DNA from: Psococerastis gibbosa
Taxonomy: Eukaryota; Arthropoda; Insecta; Psocodea; Psocidae
NCBI GenBank assembly: GCA_963971405.1
Contig: OZ020486.1
Coordinates: 37,657,419 to 37,721,418, forward strand
Direction of reading: 5' to 3'
DNA length: 64,000 bases
Numbering within the stretch: position 1 is the stretch's first letter; each line of letters opens with the position of its first letter. This document shows positions 33,376-45,415 of this stretch, piece after piece. The notes below the pieces were generated by a model that was given only the letters and a program-made list of their open reading frames with translations, ran no database searches and was not told the origin of the DNA. Position numbers and translations under genes: made by a program.

Positions 33376-33520
33376 ACCTGAATAACCTCTTCAGTCGTCT
33401 GACTCGTCTCTGTATGTTATGTTAAGAAGTTCAATTCTTTGTTCGTAATAACTGTGTTGGGTTGCTACGGGTCAACGATCGCATTGTCTGTAGAGACTCA
33501 CACTGTACAAGCAAGTTACC
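33376..33520 (-). repeat. SINE family 2, second partial copy
   Basis: CTCTTCAGTCGTCTGACTCG, CGATCGCATTGTCTGTAGAG and a terminal ACAAGCAAGTTACC, in family 2 order but more diverged. Confidence 0.55.
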
Positions 33521-33599
33521 AACAAGTTTCATGTTCTTTTTTAGATTATTGGCCCGCAGCAAAGGAGAAAAATAAGAAATCCCAGTAGCCTTAAATAAT

Positions 33600-33845
33600 T
33601 AATGTAGTAGTAGTAGTAGTATGGTTGGACACAGTCCCAGGCCACGGTGTGGGCCCATAGGACAGGGGACCTCCTGATTATAGTGGATTCCGAAATACTT
33701 GGGAAACACAGTGAAGTCACACGATTAGTTCGGAGGTGACCAGGACAAGTCCTACCATGTTTCCCTACCGGCACTGTGCACACGACCAAGTTATCTGCAG
33801 CTTTGAACCTGCTCTGGTCCGCTGGATTCAACTTGGTAAGGCGGC
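33600..33845 (-). repeat. SINE family R, full, with (TAC)n tail
   Basis: Minus strand 5' end ACCAAGTTGAATCCAGCGG, body as in the other copies, then CCTATGGGCCCACACCGTGG, CCTGGGACTGTGTCC and a TAC microsatellite (33604-33621). Best copy for the border between SINE body and LINE-like tail. Confidence 0.8.
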
Positions 33846-33849
33846 CGGC

Positions 33850-34804
33850 TAATTAATACAGTAAATATGAAGACGCCTTTAGTACTAAATTAAAAGGATC
33901 ATAACGTATAACAGCTAATGATGGATTATAATATTCGTTCATAAAGGAACTGGAATAGAGGGTAAGTTATTAAATACTAGATGATACCCATTCAGCCAGT
34001 ATCTATTTCCATGCCCTGAACTTTATCAAGAAACAACATATTCAACTAAAAGGAAGATATCATTCGGTCTAATTAGCTACAATGTATGCTAAGTTGGCAT
34101 ATAAGGTGTGCACCATAATTTGTAGTAAGCCCAACGATCCTCAAATAGGCTACTGTATTCTTGTCACTACAGGGGTGTTATTTTTAATTTTCCATTCAGA
34201 GACGCCAAATCCAAGTCGGCTGGGACTGCATTATAATGACGGCAAAATAATGTCATTATTAGGTACTATTATGATACATTATACTCATTTTCGAGTTATT
34301 TTTCGTTACATGTTATCAAGACTTAAAATTTGGTACCTAAGCTACTGTATATTGACATAATGCACTTGTTTATAGCCAACCAACCTGAGACATATTTGTT
34401 TGTAAGATACTCAAAAGGTAAGTCGATATTTTCGTTTGATTCATTGACACAAATAGAATTTTATTATGTGAGTCCAATACGGGAAAAAGTAATTTTGGGT
34501 GGAAAGAACATAAATAGTAGACTACTTTCCGTAATAGTAAATGTGTCTTGAAGCAGAAAATAACATTATATAAAATTTTGTAATAATTAACGCACCATAA
34601 TAGATAATGCGATATAAAACTGCATGGATATAGGCTATACTAAAAAGATAAAACTCAATAAAAGCGGATCAATGTCATTTAACCCTATTAACATCAAACA
34701 CAATTAATAAAATAAACAGACTATCTCATTGCACATTTAACACACCTACAGAGCTTATTGAAAATTGAAACACAAAAAGTAACGAAAACAGATGGGAACC
34801 ATTC
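33850..34804. other. Intergenic, nothing recognised
   Basis: AT-rich. Two overlapping open frames of 92 and 73 codons (34082-34360, 34330-34551, +) have no recognisable motif and biased AT-rich composition; I do not call them genes. Confidence 0.3.
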
Positions 34805-34807
34805 TTA

Positions 34808-34945
34808 GGTGGGGATTCCACCAACGTCAAGTGATAGTAAATGTAGTTTTGACGTGGTAGCAGACATTTTTAGTATGTCTTTAATGTCTGCTACCACGTC
34901 AAAACTACAATTACTATCACTATTGACGTTGGTGGAGTCCCCGCC
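34808..34945. mobile_element. Hairpin MITE, 138 bp
   Basis: Ends GGTGGGGATTCCACCAACGT and ACGTTGGTGGAGTCCCCGCC; TTA at 34805-34807 and TCA at 34946-34948. Arms are nearly perfect and contain GACGTGGTAGCAGACAT / ATGTCTGCTACCACGTC. Confidence 0.85.
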
Positions 34946-34949
34946 TCAG

Positions 34950-35986
34950 GAGTATGTTTAAAAATGTACCAACCAAGATGTTTTTTAAATTTCGCTCCAC
35001 TTGGCTATGGCAAAAAACCAGCTGCATACAATTCCAATTAGTTCATTGTAGTTTGATGTCAATAGTTAACAATATGATTTTAAATAATTATAGGTGGTAA
35101 AATTAAGTTAAAAATGACAGTGAACCTAAAATAATTTAAAATAAATTGCCTTGATATAACAGATATGATAAAATGCACGCATAAGTACCAGTAGCTTTAG
35201 CAAATCCAGAAGTGGTTGATGTCTCCAACTGTTAATTTAGAGGTCTATCCTATGTTGATATCGTTGGTGGCTATTTCGCTAGGGCAAAAATCTGCTGTGC
35301 CTATGTAACGTCAATTATGTTCGGCTGAACTAAAAACTGTAGCTGTTACTGTTGTAAAATAAATAAGATAGGTCGTGCTAAGGCCGCAGGAGGCCATTTT
35401 ATGCTTCATACTAATTAAAACATGAAGGATGGTTTGTGCTTTTGAATTATGTTTGAACTATAGTCTAATGTTTCCCAGCATCTGCATTTGATAGGTAGAC
35501 TTCATTTCTGCACAATAGTTGTCAACATTTGAATTATAAAATATTAATATGTGCTAATAACACAACGCCATTTGCAATGGGGATTTTCTTATAAATAACT
35601 CCACACACCGAATGTATTTCCACGACTAACTAGGGCATAAGAAAAACTTTCCACTACTCTGGCTAATCGATATTGTCCAATTAAAATATTCCTTAATCAT
35701 AAATAGTATACAAGGCGCACTTTGAAATTTTTGAAATAATAAAAGGCCACTAATCATGAAGCTTTGAAAGTGACGTAAAACGTAAAATTATTTGGAAGGA
35801 GCAGAAAACTTTGTTTTACCACGAGATGTCCATTTTTTATACGAAAGGGATACAATAATTACGGTAATTTTTATCTAATAAATAATTATTGTAGTGGCGA
35901 TCATGTGCATGAGGCCTAGACACTAATATTTTTTACATTTTACAAGTTATCACCCTGCCACAAGATATCAGGGGACTAGTTCAGAG
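34950..35986. other. Intergenic / 3' flank of Mo25
   Basis: AT-rich, no supported ORF or repeat border. Its right part should include the Mo25 3' UTR, as that gene runs leftward from 35987. Confidence 0.3.
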
Positions 35987-38900
35987 CTAATGATCCGGAG
36001 CAGGTTTGAGTTCTTTGATCTGTTTGATAAGGTACGCTTTCTCATCGTTGAACTGTTCGTCTTCTGAACGGTCCGTGTGGAACTTGGTCAGGAACTCGAC
36101 CAGTTTCTCCTGATTCCGAAGGAGAATATCAAGGATTGGCCTAGGCTTGTTGGGATTCGCCACAAACACCTGATGACAATCAAAAGCGACAATGAAACAG
36201 AATAGTAGGTAGGTATAGAACTTGGGTCATGTGTTAAAACACCAATAAAATGTGTCACTTGGCAACATACTCTTTTGTTTCCACAAAGATCTTTTAATCA
36301 CATATTAGGACTGAGTAAGAGGATTGGAAGCTGTTCATCAGGTTTCACCTCATAATGGAAAGACCTGTGTTATGTAAACTCAGCAAGAGTTTTTTAAACA
36401 CAGCCAATCAATAGGTTCCAAATATGCAATAATGGTTTAATCTTATGCGTTTGATCTTTATAGTTTTCCCAACTAATACCGATCAATTTGTTGTAAGAGA
36501 GGGCAATCTGGCAATATCTAGATTTTATTTTATTCACTAAATACTTTATTAATATTATCAATGGTCTTATGAAAAATGTCTGAAAAGAGATGCTTTCGCA
36601 GTAACATTAAATGGTCCCATATGATATTATGTCACTGTCACAGATCTCATTTTTTAAATTAAATAAAAATAAAAAACAAAATTCAAATTCAAAACAACAA
36701 CAAATATGGCCGTTTTCGATTCCCCAAGTGCAGTACCCCAACTTGTCGGTTGGGTAAAGTGGAGGAAACACGTTTCCACGGCATAATTTTTCTACGTATA
36801 AAAACAGGAGTTCTATTTTTATAGTTTCCCTCAGTTTCCTATTTTCCCTTAGGGTAAACCAAACACAGTGAATACCCCTATTACATACCTTAAAAACATG
36901 GAAGGCCTCAAACTGTATGTTCCGGGATTTTTCCTTGAGCATATTCATCATAAGCTTGAGGTTGTCCGGGCTGGAGATGTAGCGAGTCATCACCGCAAAG
37001 TTATGTCTGTCGAGGAGCAACTCTCCCAACAGCTTGAGACTTTGCCTTCGGGTCACGTAGTTCTCTGAATTCAACAGCCGTTGGTAGTGGGTAAACACTT
37101 TTTCGTAGTTCATTTCAAGGAACTCCGCGCAAAGCACCTTATGTCTCGTTAACAGTTCCTGGAATAAAGAAATTCAATAGTGATAAACAAAACAATAAAA
37201 ATCGTGTTAACCTGCCTCAGCCCTAGACTAGTACAATATCGGTCAAGCTTATTTAGTTCTGTGTTGCAATATCCACCCCAAGCCAATGACAGCGGTCAGT
37301 TTTTTTCTCACATTTATCGTGACATGTTTTGTTAACACCGTTGCTCTCAGACTTCTACAATTTGGGTTTTCCAATCTGAATTAGCCAATTATTTAAAATC
37401 CCAGTGACGAATACACTGCTGATATCTGACCGAAGAACCGTAGATTAGAGCATGCCATGCACCAGGCTTGCTTGCCTTGTCATTCTGCGTATAAAGTAAT
37501 TAGCCCAGACCAGTTCCGATTGATGTGACAAGCCCAATGTTGAAGTGGGATGTACATAATTTTTGAATAATTATACTACTGACTGATGGTCAATATTCTG
37601 GATTATACTTCAGGTCATCTAATGCACCGCAGTCTTCATCATTGATTCAATGACCCACCTCTAAACCCCTAAGCAGCTAGCTCCAACAAGGTAAGCCTGG
37701 TGATTCCCCCTTTACGTTATAAGAACACGTTACGGGTACCGACTACCGGCCAAGGTGAATTCGTTCCATGGACCGTAAATTATGGTTGCGGTGGAATATT
37801 TCTAGTCCGCGACTTGCCGATAGTTGAATTGCCCATGAATTAACGGTCCAAGATACTTGAGAATGCAGGTAGGGCCAGTGAGTATATACCTTGAATGTAG
37901 AGAAGGCATCCGATGCAATATCGAATGTGGAAACTTCTACGTAGCGAAAGAAATGGTAGAAGTCTTCCGAGTACAACATAATTTTTGCCAGCGCCTCGTA
38001 CCGAGCACATTCCCTTAGCATTGTACCACAGTTTAGAGCTACCTCTTGATGCTCGTAGCCGCGCATTAAAGTGAAGAGTATTTCAGGGCGTGTACACATG
38101 TACTCTACTGTAGGGCTACGGGTACCGATTTGTCGGCGAAGAATGTTGTTGAAAACTTGAGCCACGTCTTTCTTTCCCTAAAAAATCAAATAAAAACACT
38201 GAAGTAGTTACGGTATTATTATTTCTTTCTCAACGTTAATCTATTTTACGCTATAATTACAAATTTTAAGGGTCACTATGAAAGCTACATTGACATCTTA
38301 AGAGCTTATGGACCTCCGCATTTCCTTTTCTTTGCAGTCAATTTTTTCATGAAATTTCTATCGTAGAGTCATAAATGAGATGTCATAAAGATGTTGTTAT
38401 TAACGCCTGCTTTCAGCATTTCTGCTTTAAGCAACCCTGTCAGCCTGGCGGGTGGAGTGAGTCTGTTAGTTAACTTGAGGCACCCTAAGGGCAGACTCTT
38501 TCACCTCGGGGAAAGGGGAGTTGACTAATAGGGTGGACCTCCTGATTATAGTGGATTCCGAACCACTAGGGGAACATGGTAAAGTCACACGATTAAATCG
38601 GAGGTGACCAGGACTCGACTTATACTGCCTAAGCGCGTTATCATGTCCCACCAGGTTCCCCTGCCAACGCTGTGCACACTACCAAGTTGCCGCAGTTTGA
38701 AACATGCTCTGCTCTAATCGAATCAACATGGTAAGGCCGTTGGCAGAGAAATGTCATAAAGTAGAATCGCCTTCAGTGGCAAAGTGGAAGCGTGCTTGTA
38801 CTTGTGCGAGTCTCTACACACCATGCAATCGGAGACGTGGCATAAGGCGCATATTCCACCTACGTCAATAGTCAATAGTAAATGTGGTATTGGTACGTGG

Positions 38901-39903
38901 TAGCAGACATTAAAGACAGTCTAAAAATGTCTGCTGCCACGTCAATACGACATTTACTACTGACTATTGACGTAGGTGGAATATGCGCCTAACTCAACAC
39001 GGGTACTAGGCACCAGATGCGACTGAAGAGATCAATCGGCTATATTCCTTAAATTGTCGGTATGCGATTAACCTACTCGTAAAAAAAAACGAAAAAAACG
39101 CTTTTCTGTATTTTGGAATTATTGTAGTATGCAGCCCTCGCCAACACCAATTGGCCACAGTTTTGGAACTTCTTTGACCTGACATTCTTAGAGGCCGTCA
39201 TTTTTTACAAATCAAGTTTAGTTACTGTGGCCGATCAGTGTTAGTAGTAATAATAATAGTAAACTGCAGTAGTGGTTCGCACTAATGTTTAAACCAGACA
39301 CTTCTCCTCTACGTCCTCTTCTTCTTTACGTCCTCCGGAAGTTACTTTTTGAACTCCCTCAAGGTTACGGCAGCTTTGACACTCTTCTGCTGTAAATTAA
39401 ACATTTGTAGGCCTTCGTGGGAGATGCCAGTCCCACTGGTTCGTCTTTTCGTTCGTTTGTATTTCTAGTTCCATAGTTGTGCAGGTCACTAAAAGTCTCT
39501 GTAAGGTCTGCCATATACTTAGGCATCAAGCCTGATACAATACTTCAAATAAAAGACATAACATAATAATAACAATAAGCTGCATACATTGCGTGTGTAG
39601 ACGGAACTAATCCATAATATTACAAACACTTACCTCAAAGTCAATTTTGCTCAGATTCTGTATGAGAAGGAGGAGAAGATTTGAATTGTACATTTCTTGG
39701 GCTAACTGTGCAACAATTATATCCGTCTGTGGCTCCGCATCAGATGTACCGTATAGCATATTTTTTATTAACAACAAGTTCTTACTCACGTCCTCTTGAG
39801 CCTTTTCAGCTTTTTTGTCGCCTTTCTCTAATGCTGTCACTGCCTCTTTTAAGGCTTTCACAACCTCGGCAGGACTTTTTGTTGATTTACCAAACAAAGG
39901 CAT
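35987..39903 (-). CDS. Mo25: Mo25 / Cab39 (calcium-binding protein 39), complete
   Basis: Four minus-strand exons, 39903-39634, 38177-37890, 37158-36889 and 36169-35987, all GT-AG and phase 0, give 336 residues (animal Mo25 about 340). The protein starts [16 protein letters not shown] and contains [40 protein letters not shown], the EYMC...PEILF repeat, [35 protein letters not shown] and VFVANPNKP, and ends PAPDH. Mo25 is an all-helical armadillo-like scaffold that, with STRAD, activates LKB1 and also stimulates GCK-type kinases in the cytoplasm. Sequence is strongly conserved and no defect is visible. Intron 1 carries a family R SINE, a MITE-split SINE 2 and a repeat F copy. Confidence 0.97.
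38400..38735 (-). repeat. SINE family R copy, longer form
   Basis: As the other R copies, with the extra GATAACGCGCTTAGGCAGTA block and a far part AACCCTGTCAGCCTGGCGGG shared with 63120-63430 and absent from the 23.7- and 33.6-kb copies. Confidence 0.7.
38770..39085 (+). repeat. SINE family 2 copy split by a MITE
   Basis: GGCAAAGTGGAAGCGTGC to GGAGACGTGGCA, then the MITE 38846-38989, then CTCAACACGGGTACTAGGCA to TCGGTATGCGATTAACC and an A-rich tail. Removing the MITE and one TAA restores the family sequence. Confidence 0.85.
38846..38989. mobile_element. Hairpin MITE, 144 bp, TAA TSD
   Basis: Ends GGCGCATATTCCACCTACGT and ACGTAGGTGGAATATGCGCC are perfect inverted repeats; TAA at 38843-38845 and 38990-38992. 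The core has GGTAGCAGACATTAAAGAC and TGTCTGCTGCCACGTCA. Confidence 0.92.
39130..39250. repeat. Dispersed repeat F
   Basis: GGCCACAGTTTTGGAACTTC ... CTGTGGCCGATCAGTGTTAG. Ends are inverted, about 115 bp apart. Confidence 0.6.
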
Positions 39904-41416
39904 TGTGAATTGTGACTATGATATTGTTACCTCTGGAATAATAAAACTTAAGTTGAATAACAGTTGGGCTGGTGATACCGAGATATCCACTTTAAGGGGG
40001 TGTTTGCATTTGCTGCTGTGGATAATCACGAACAGACTGTAACACTTAGAATTGCTGATATGTATCAAACGGCAGTGAAACAAATTGGTAGCATTGCCAA
40101 ATAAAATTATATGTGGTTGCTCATTTCAGAGGCCCTTTATGTTAAAACCCCAATTTTTCATTGCGTGCAATACTTACACTACAACCCGCTATACAATTAT
40201 TCAACACTTATGGCAAATAAAAACAATTTAGTGTGCTTCCTCGATGAAAGTCAAACGTGAATAAATAACGTAATAATTACTCAATAACAGATGGAGCAAC
40301 GTTTGTGGCGCGTTATTGAGCAATCGTTTATTTCAACTGCCAAGTGCCAACTACTTGAAAATATGGATAATGATACAGAGCAGTTGTCTTAAAATGAAAG
40401 GGATAAGATAGCAGGACACAAACCAATAAAATATGACGCATAGTTGTTGGACACTTCATTCAACCTACGCCTGTGTATATACTAAATTATCTTACATCCG
40501 CAGACAACTTACATGTGATAAGCTACCACACAATCTCTTGCAGGATTTAATGATTAATTTTACTAAAAACTTTGCGTTATATACGCTATATTCATATTTT
40601 TACATTTTCACACGTCCAAAATTTATCAGCAAGAAGGTAATAGACTAATAGCAATAGCATAGACAATCACAATAGAGAATAGAGCTATAGACAATAGACC
40701 CAGCAGCTCATTATTATGAACGGAAATTTCCGTCTTCTACAAACTTCTAAAAAGTGGAGATTGCCACCGCGCGCGCTAGTAGCTTTCCCGCTGAAATTCG
40801 AAATTAATTAATCGTTAAAATAATAATAAAACATTTCATACTGCCTAAAAATTAGGTTTATAGTTAATTTCAATAACATGATTAATAAGTTAGGTTACTC
40901 ACTACTACGTATCAAAGCTTAAAGTTCCAAAAAAATGCCTGATATTATATATATATATATATATAATGGTATAGATGATGAAAACGTTGACTATTTCTTG
41001 CCTTTTTAATAAAAATTTTGTATTTTAAACAGCGAGTACTTCCAGTAATAATTATGGGAGGTTCACTGTTTTTTATTATCTTAAAAATGATTTGCATGTT
41101 ATTTTGAAAAAAGGGGGGGAAATGTTGCTAAAGAATATTGACCCCCTTTTGACGTTTCATTTACAGTTAAAATAATAATTCTGTGATTTAATTAACGAAA
41201 TATTAGAATAATTTCCTAAATTTTGAGCAAATAGAACTATTTTGGACTTCATTGTCTCCCAGTACGTGTCCATCAGCACCGCGGCGCTGGTGTAAAAAGG
41301 TCACGTGACCGTCCCTGGACGGCCATACAGCTGACAACGGTCAAAGGTATCCATCCAATCAGATGAAAGTACACAACTACCAACCTTTCCAAACATTTGA
41401 GTGTAAAAAAATGTAA
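39904..41416. other. Intergenic between the divergent Mo25 and ARPC5 genes
   Basis: Should hold the Mo25 promoter near 39904; I see no clear TATA or initiator. An (AT)n tract is at 40947-40964. A 71-codon frame (40433-40648, +) has no recognisable motif. Confidence 0.3.
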
Positions 41417-41849
41417 GGTGCCCATTCCACATACGGGTGGTATTCCACATACGTACAACGTCAATGAAAATTATGAAATTGATGGTGGCAGCAGAATTTT
41501 TAGTATGTAAAAATGTCTGCTGCCACCATCAATTTCATAATTTTCATTGACGTTGTACGTATGTGGAATACCCCCCTTAGTACAACGTCAATGAAAATTA
41601 CGAAATTGAAGGTGGTAGCAGACATTAAAGACATACTAAAAATTCTGCTACCACCTTCAATTTCATAATTTTCATTGACGTTGTACGTAGGGGGGTATTC
41701 CACATACGTACAACGTCAATGAAAATTATGAAATTGATGGTGGCAGCAGACATTTTTACATACTAAAAATTCTGCTGCCACCATCAATTTCATAATTTTC
41801 ATTGACGTTGTACGTATGTGGAATGGGGGCCGTATGTGGAATGGGCGCC
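41417..41849. mobile_element. Stack of three hairpin MITEs inside one TAA-flanked element
   Basis: Outer ends GGTGCCCATTCCACATACG and CGTATGTGGAATGGGCGCC with TAA at 41414-41416 and 41850-41852. Between them lie three consecutive near-perfect hairpins (about 41440-41576, 41580-41690, 41692-41830), each with TACAACGTCAATGAAAATTA arms and a GTGG[CT][AG]GCAGA core. Confidence 0.85.
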
Positions 41850-41874
41850 TAAAGTGTATTTGATTTTGATATAA

Positions 41875-42036
41875 GGGGGGTATTCCATATACGTACAACG
41901 TCAACGAAAAATTGAAAAATGACGTTTTAGCAGACATTAAAGACATACTAAAAATTCTGCTACCACGTCAATTTACGTCATTTTGACGTCATTTTTCAAT
42001 TTTTCGTTGACGTTGTACGTATGTGGAATGGGCACC
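41875..42036. mobile_element. Hairpin MITE, 162 bp, TAA TSD
   Basis: Left end GGGGGGTATTCCATATACGT, right end ACGTATGTGGAATGGGCACC; TAA at 41872-41874 and 42037-42039. Core TAGCAGACATTAAAGACATA / CTGCTACCACGTCA. It lies about 300 bp upstream of the ARPC5 start. Confidence 0.88.
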
Positions 42037-42342
42037 TAAATCCGTGGTGTAAACATTTGTACTTGACCAAAAAAAAAAAACATTATTTAAAAATCCCATT
42101 TATGGTTAATTTTATAGATAAAACGTTTATTAACAGCATATATTATTAGGCTTACAGAATTTAGCTTTATTATAGTAATAATTAATAATAATTTAAAACA
42201 AATTGTTGCCGTTTTGTTCATAAAAATGAAATGTCTATACTCTATTGTCTACTGCTGCAGTTAGGGCGTTTACTTTACTTGTTGACAAATTTTGTTTGAG
42301 TTAGATTCATTCATTGTCTCATTGAAAGTAATTACTTTTAAA

Positions 42343-43449
42343 ATGGCAAAGAACACTTCAAGCAATGCTTTTCGCAAGATAGATGTCGACCAATACAGTG
42401 AGGACACCTTTAGGGAGGATGACGCTACCGATGCGTCTTCACCTCCTGCTGGTCCTGACGAAGGGGAAATTGCGGGTCTCCTTACACAAGGAAAGTTGGG
42501 TGAAGCACTTCACAGCGTATTGAATAGGTAAATTGGAAATGTTAAAATAATGACTAACTACCCCAAATGACATCACCAAATTTCGATGTATACTTATCGT
42601 ATATTAACTATATTTGCATTCAGTTTAAGTAGCACCCACTGCCGAAACGTCGCCCCCTTCCCCTGCCATTGTTCGATGCCTATGACTTATGAGGCCTTCG
42701 TTGATTATATGAACATATTTAGTTGAACGATCATGTCAGACGCATGCAACATTCAGGGGACTGGCTTGAAATGTAAATTGTCTTACAAATGGGAAGTCTT
42801 CTTTTCACTTCTTATCAATTTAACTCTTATCATATTAAAGCTTATTAAACACATATCATACTCAAATAAACCAGATTAAAAACAAGAAATGTGAGCGTAT
42901 CAGATCCTGTTGTTTTAAGGCCAGTAGGTCGGGTCTGAGAGTGACGCCGTTTATTTACGATCCTAAGAAGAATCACGCCCCGGTTAGGCGTAGATCGTGG
43001 GTTCGAATCCCGCAAAGTCGTTTTTTCTATATCCTCTAATTTTGGTTATAACGAGGAGGTTACACCTCGTCAACCAAAGTTAATGTAATGTCAGTGTTAT
43101 ATACTGTATACCATATATTACTGCAATATGATATTGATCAAGCTATGTAAAGTATGGTATGTTGTTTGGTTGCAGTGCACCTTTGGCTTCAAAAAATCAA
43201 CAACTGAAGGACCACGCATTTAATGTCACCCTGCGAGTACTAATGGCCATTAGAACAGCGCAAATGGATGAAATCATAGCCGGTCTTAACAGAGAACAGT
43301 TGGACGTTCTTATGAAGTACGTTTATAGGGGATTCGAAATTCCATCTGAAGGATCCAGTGGGCATTTACTGGTCTGGCATGAAAAAGTATTTGCTGTGGC
43401 AGGTGTTGGAAGTATTGTTCGAGTACTTTCAGACTCAAAGCGGGTGTAA
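42343..43449 (+). CDS. Arpc5: ARPC5, Arp2/3 complex p16 subunit, complete
   Basis: Two exons, 42343-42527 and 43176-43449, joined GAATAG|GTAAAT ... TTGCAG|TGCACC in phase 2; 152 residues (human 151). ATG is in a good context (AAAATGG). Landmarks: MAKNTSSNAFRKIDVDQY, PAGPDEGEIAGLL, QGKLGEALHSVL, LMKYVYRGFEIPSEGSS, LLVWHEKVFAVAGVGSIVRVL and the C-terminal SDSKRV. ARPC5 stabilises the Arp2/3 complex that nucleates branched actin in the cytoplasm. No defect. The single intron carries a foldback fragment and a family 3 SINE; the upstream 900 bp is dominated by hairpin MITEs. Confidence 0.97.
42630..42705. repeat. End fragment of the 2-kb foldback family
   Basis: GCACCCACTGCCGAAACGTC ... CCTGCCATTG is the complement of the end block at 1405-1450. 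Confidence 0.55.
42950..43125 (+). repeat. SINE family 3 copy
   Basis: GGTTAGGCGTAGATCGTGGG then GTTCGAATCCCGC (B box) and the CCTCTAATTTTGGTTATAAC tail shared with 26415-26552. Confidence 0.7.
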
Positions 43450-45415
43450 ATCGAACTTAACTATCCACGTTGTTAACTTCAAAACAAAAGACTGCACTGT
43501 TTCGTTGCAGAAAATTGTGCAAATTGTTTGTTGAGTATATGATCTATAATTATGAAATGGTCCATTTGTGAAGCAAGTGGCGATGCTATAAAAGGAAAGC
43601 TGAAAGCACGCTGAATGAAAGAAATTTAGGCTAATTGATTATTTATCATTTATTTCATTCGTGCCAAATTTCAGCACTTAACCAATTTTAATGTCATTTG
43701 TTATTAGTTTTCCTTTGCCCTGTCTTCCCCGTGCACAAGCACCATGGATCTTCTGATGGTAAAAAAGGCAATGGAGCGCAATAAGTTTAAAGCTTACATT
43801 GATGACATTTTATAATATTACAATACGGAATATGTTTATACATAGAGTAAAATCTTAAAGCTACTATTCTTTACCTTAAACTGCTAGTATGACTTTCATT
43901 ATTTCCATAAAACACACCGTTGCTTTGCTTGTTACATTGTATGCTATAGTACTACCCTTTCAAGCGCTGTCACATCATTATTTTAAGCGAATTAAACTGG
44001 AATAAAACTCATTAGTATACGTTGAGGCATGTGCACAGGACCCAGCGTGTGGAAATTCCGTTCCTCAAGAGCAAAATTTAGGACTGCACTTGTAACTTTT
44101 AAAATGTGATGGTGTAGGAAAAGTCAGTGCACTTGGAGCAATTTGAGAAACTCCAACGGGATCACTGGGCTGCTGCATACAATGTTGAGAGAGAGTTTAG
44201 AGAGACCATGCACTGCGTCGCAGTACTAAAGACCTGCTAAGCTTGTTTGCTGATTTGCCAGTTGAATACGGAACTAGAACAATTCAACTTGAAAGTTGAA
44301 CGTGAACTCTGTCGTTGAGAACAAGATGGCCTACACGTGAACAGTGCGCTATGGCTGAGGGTATTATTTTACTACAAAAATCTGTTCCACAAATAGAATT
44401 ATAATGAATTTTGAATTTATGAAGAAATGTTCGAGTAGAACAAAAGTGGAACATATACTCGGTTCACCACAAATTAAAAATTCCATATAATTCAATAATT
44501 TGGTGTTCTATAAAGACAATGAAAGCCATTTTACTCTTGAAGTGAAAATGCGTTACATCCCAGAAGCTTCAGAGGGGTTAAAATTGTGTCTTGTTTTTTA
44601 TTGATTGAGAATTTACATAATACTCAACAATGCATGTAAGTCTCACTCTCGACGTCTCCAAAAATGTACCCTATGAAATACTAACTAGGCGTTCCATAAT
44701 AATGTCAAGTTGACGATTTTCATGTAAGAGGGACCAGACTGGCGCTGACTTGGCACAAATTTTGGGACTACTCGGATATTAGACTATTTTAGTTCATAAG
44801 GGTCTGTCCTAATTTCGTATTTTGGTGTCTGTTAAGTTGGTTTGACAAACATACCATTTTCTAGGTAAATTAGTTGCTATTTACGATTGTAGGGAAACAT
44901 TGACTTTCGTTGTATGAATTTGTCTGTAAATTATTTAGGTTGTATTGTCTTTAAGTTGGGGGAGGTTGAGCACCATACAAGTCGGCGCCACTGGGAGACC
45001 TGACTAAAAAAAATATTTGTCTGTTATTATAAATATTCAACTGAAAAGCTGTATGCCCTAGAATGAAACATAGTCGTTGCACTTCTATCATAAAGGAATA
45101 TGAAATTATTGATACAATTACTAGGCTAAAATTTACAGCACTAGCATAGCGGCAGGCAATTCATTTCAGGCAATTTCACTAAAAGTAGTGGAGATGAGCA
45201 TAATTTATGTGAAATAGTGCTGTAATGGAGAACTTTCCTATAGATAATCACCGTGCATAACTACTAATGGTACAGTTCAATTTTTGTTTTCCCGAATGGC
45301 AACACTGTTGTAGGAGAACTAATATCAAACAATATAGCCGAAATCAATAAAAACCTTAAACCAGTGACGTAAGATGACTTTGTAATTTTCATAAAAATGT
45401 GGAAAAATGGGAAAG
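43450..45415. other. 3' flank of ARPC5 and intergenic
   Basis: No ORF with recognisable content. AATAAA at about 44002-44007 is a possible ARPC5 poly(A) signal. Otherwise AT-rich single-copy-looking sequence. Confidence 0.3.

Noticed and set aside
34082..34551. Two overlapping plus-strand frames as a small gene
   Set aside because: No motif, no signal peptide I can defend, AT-driven composition and no splice or Kozak support.
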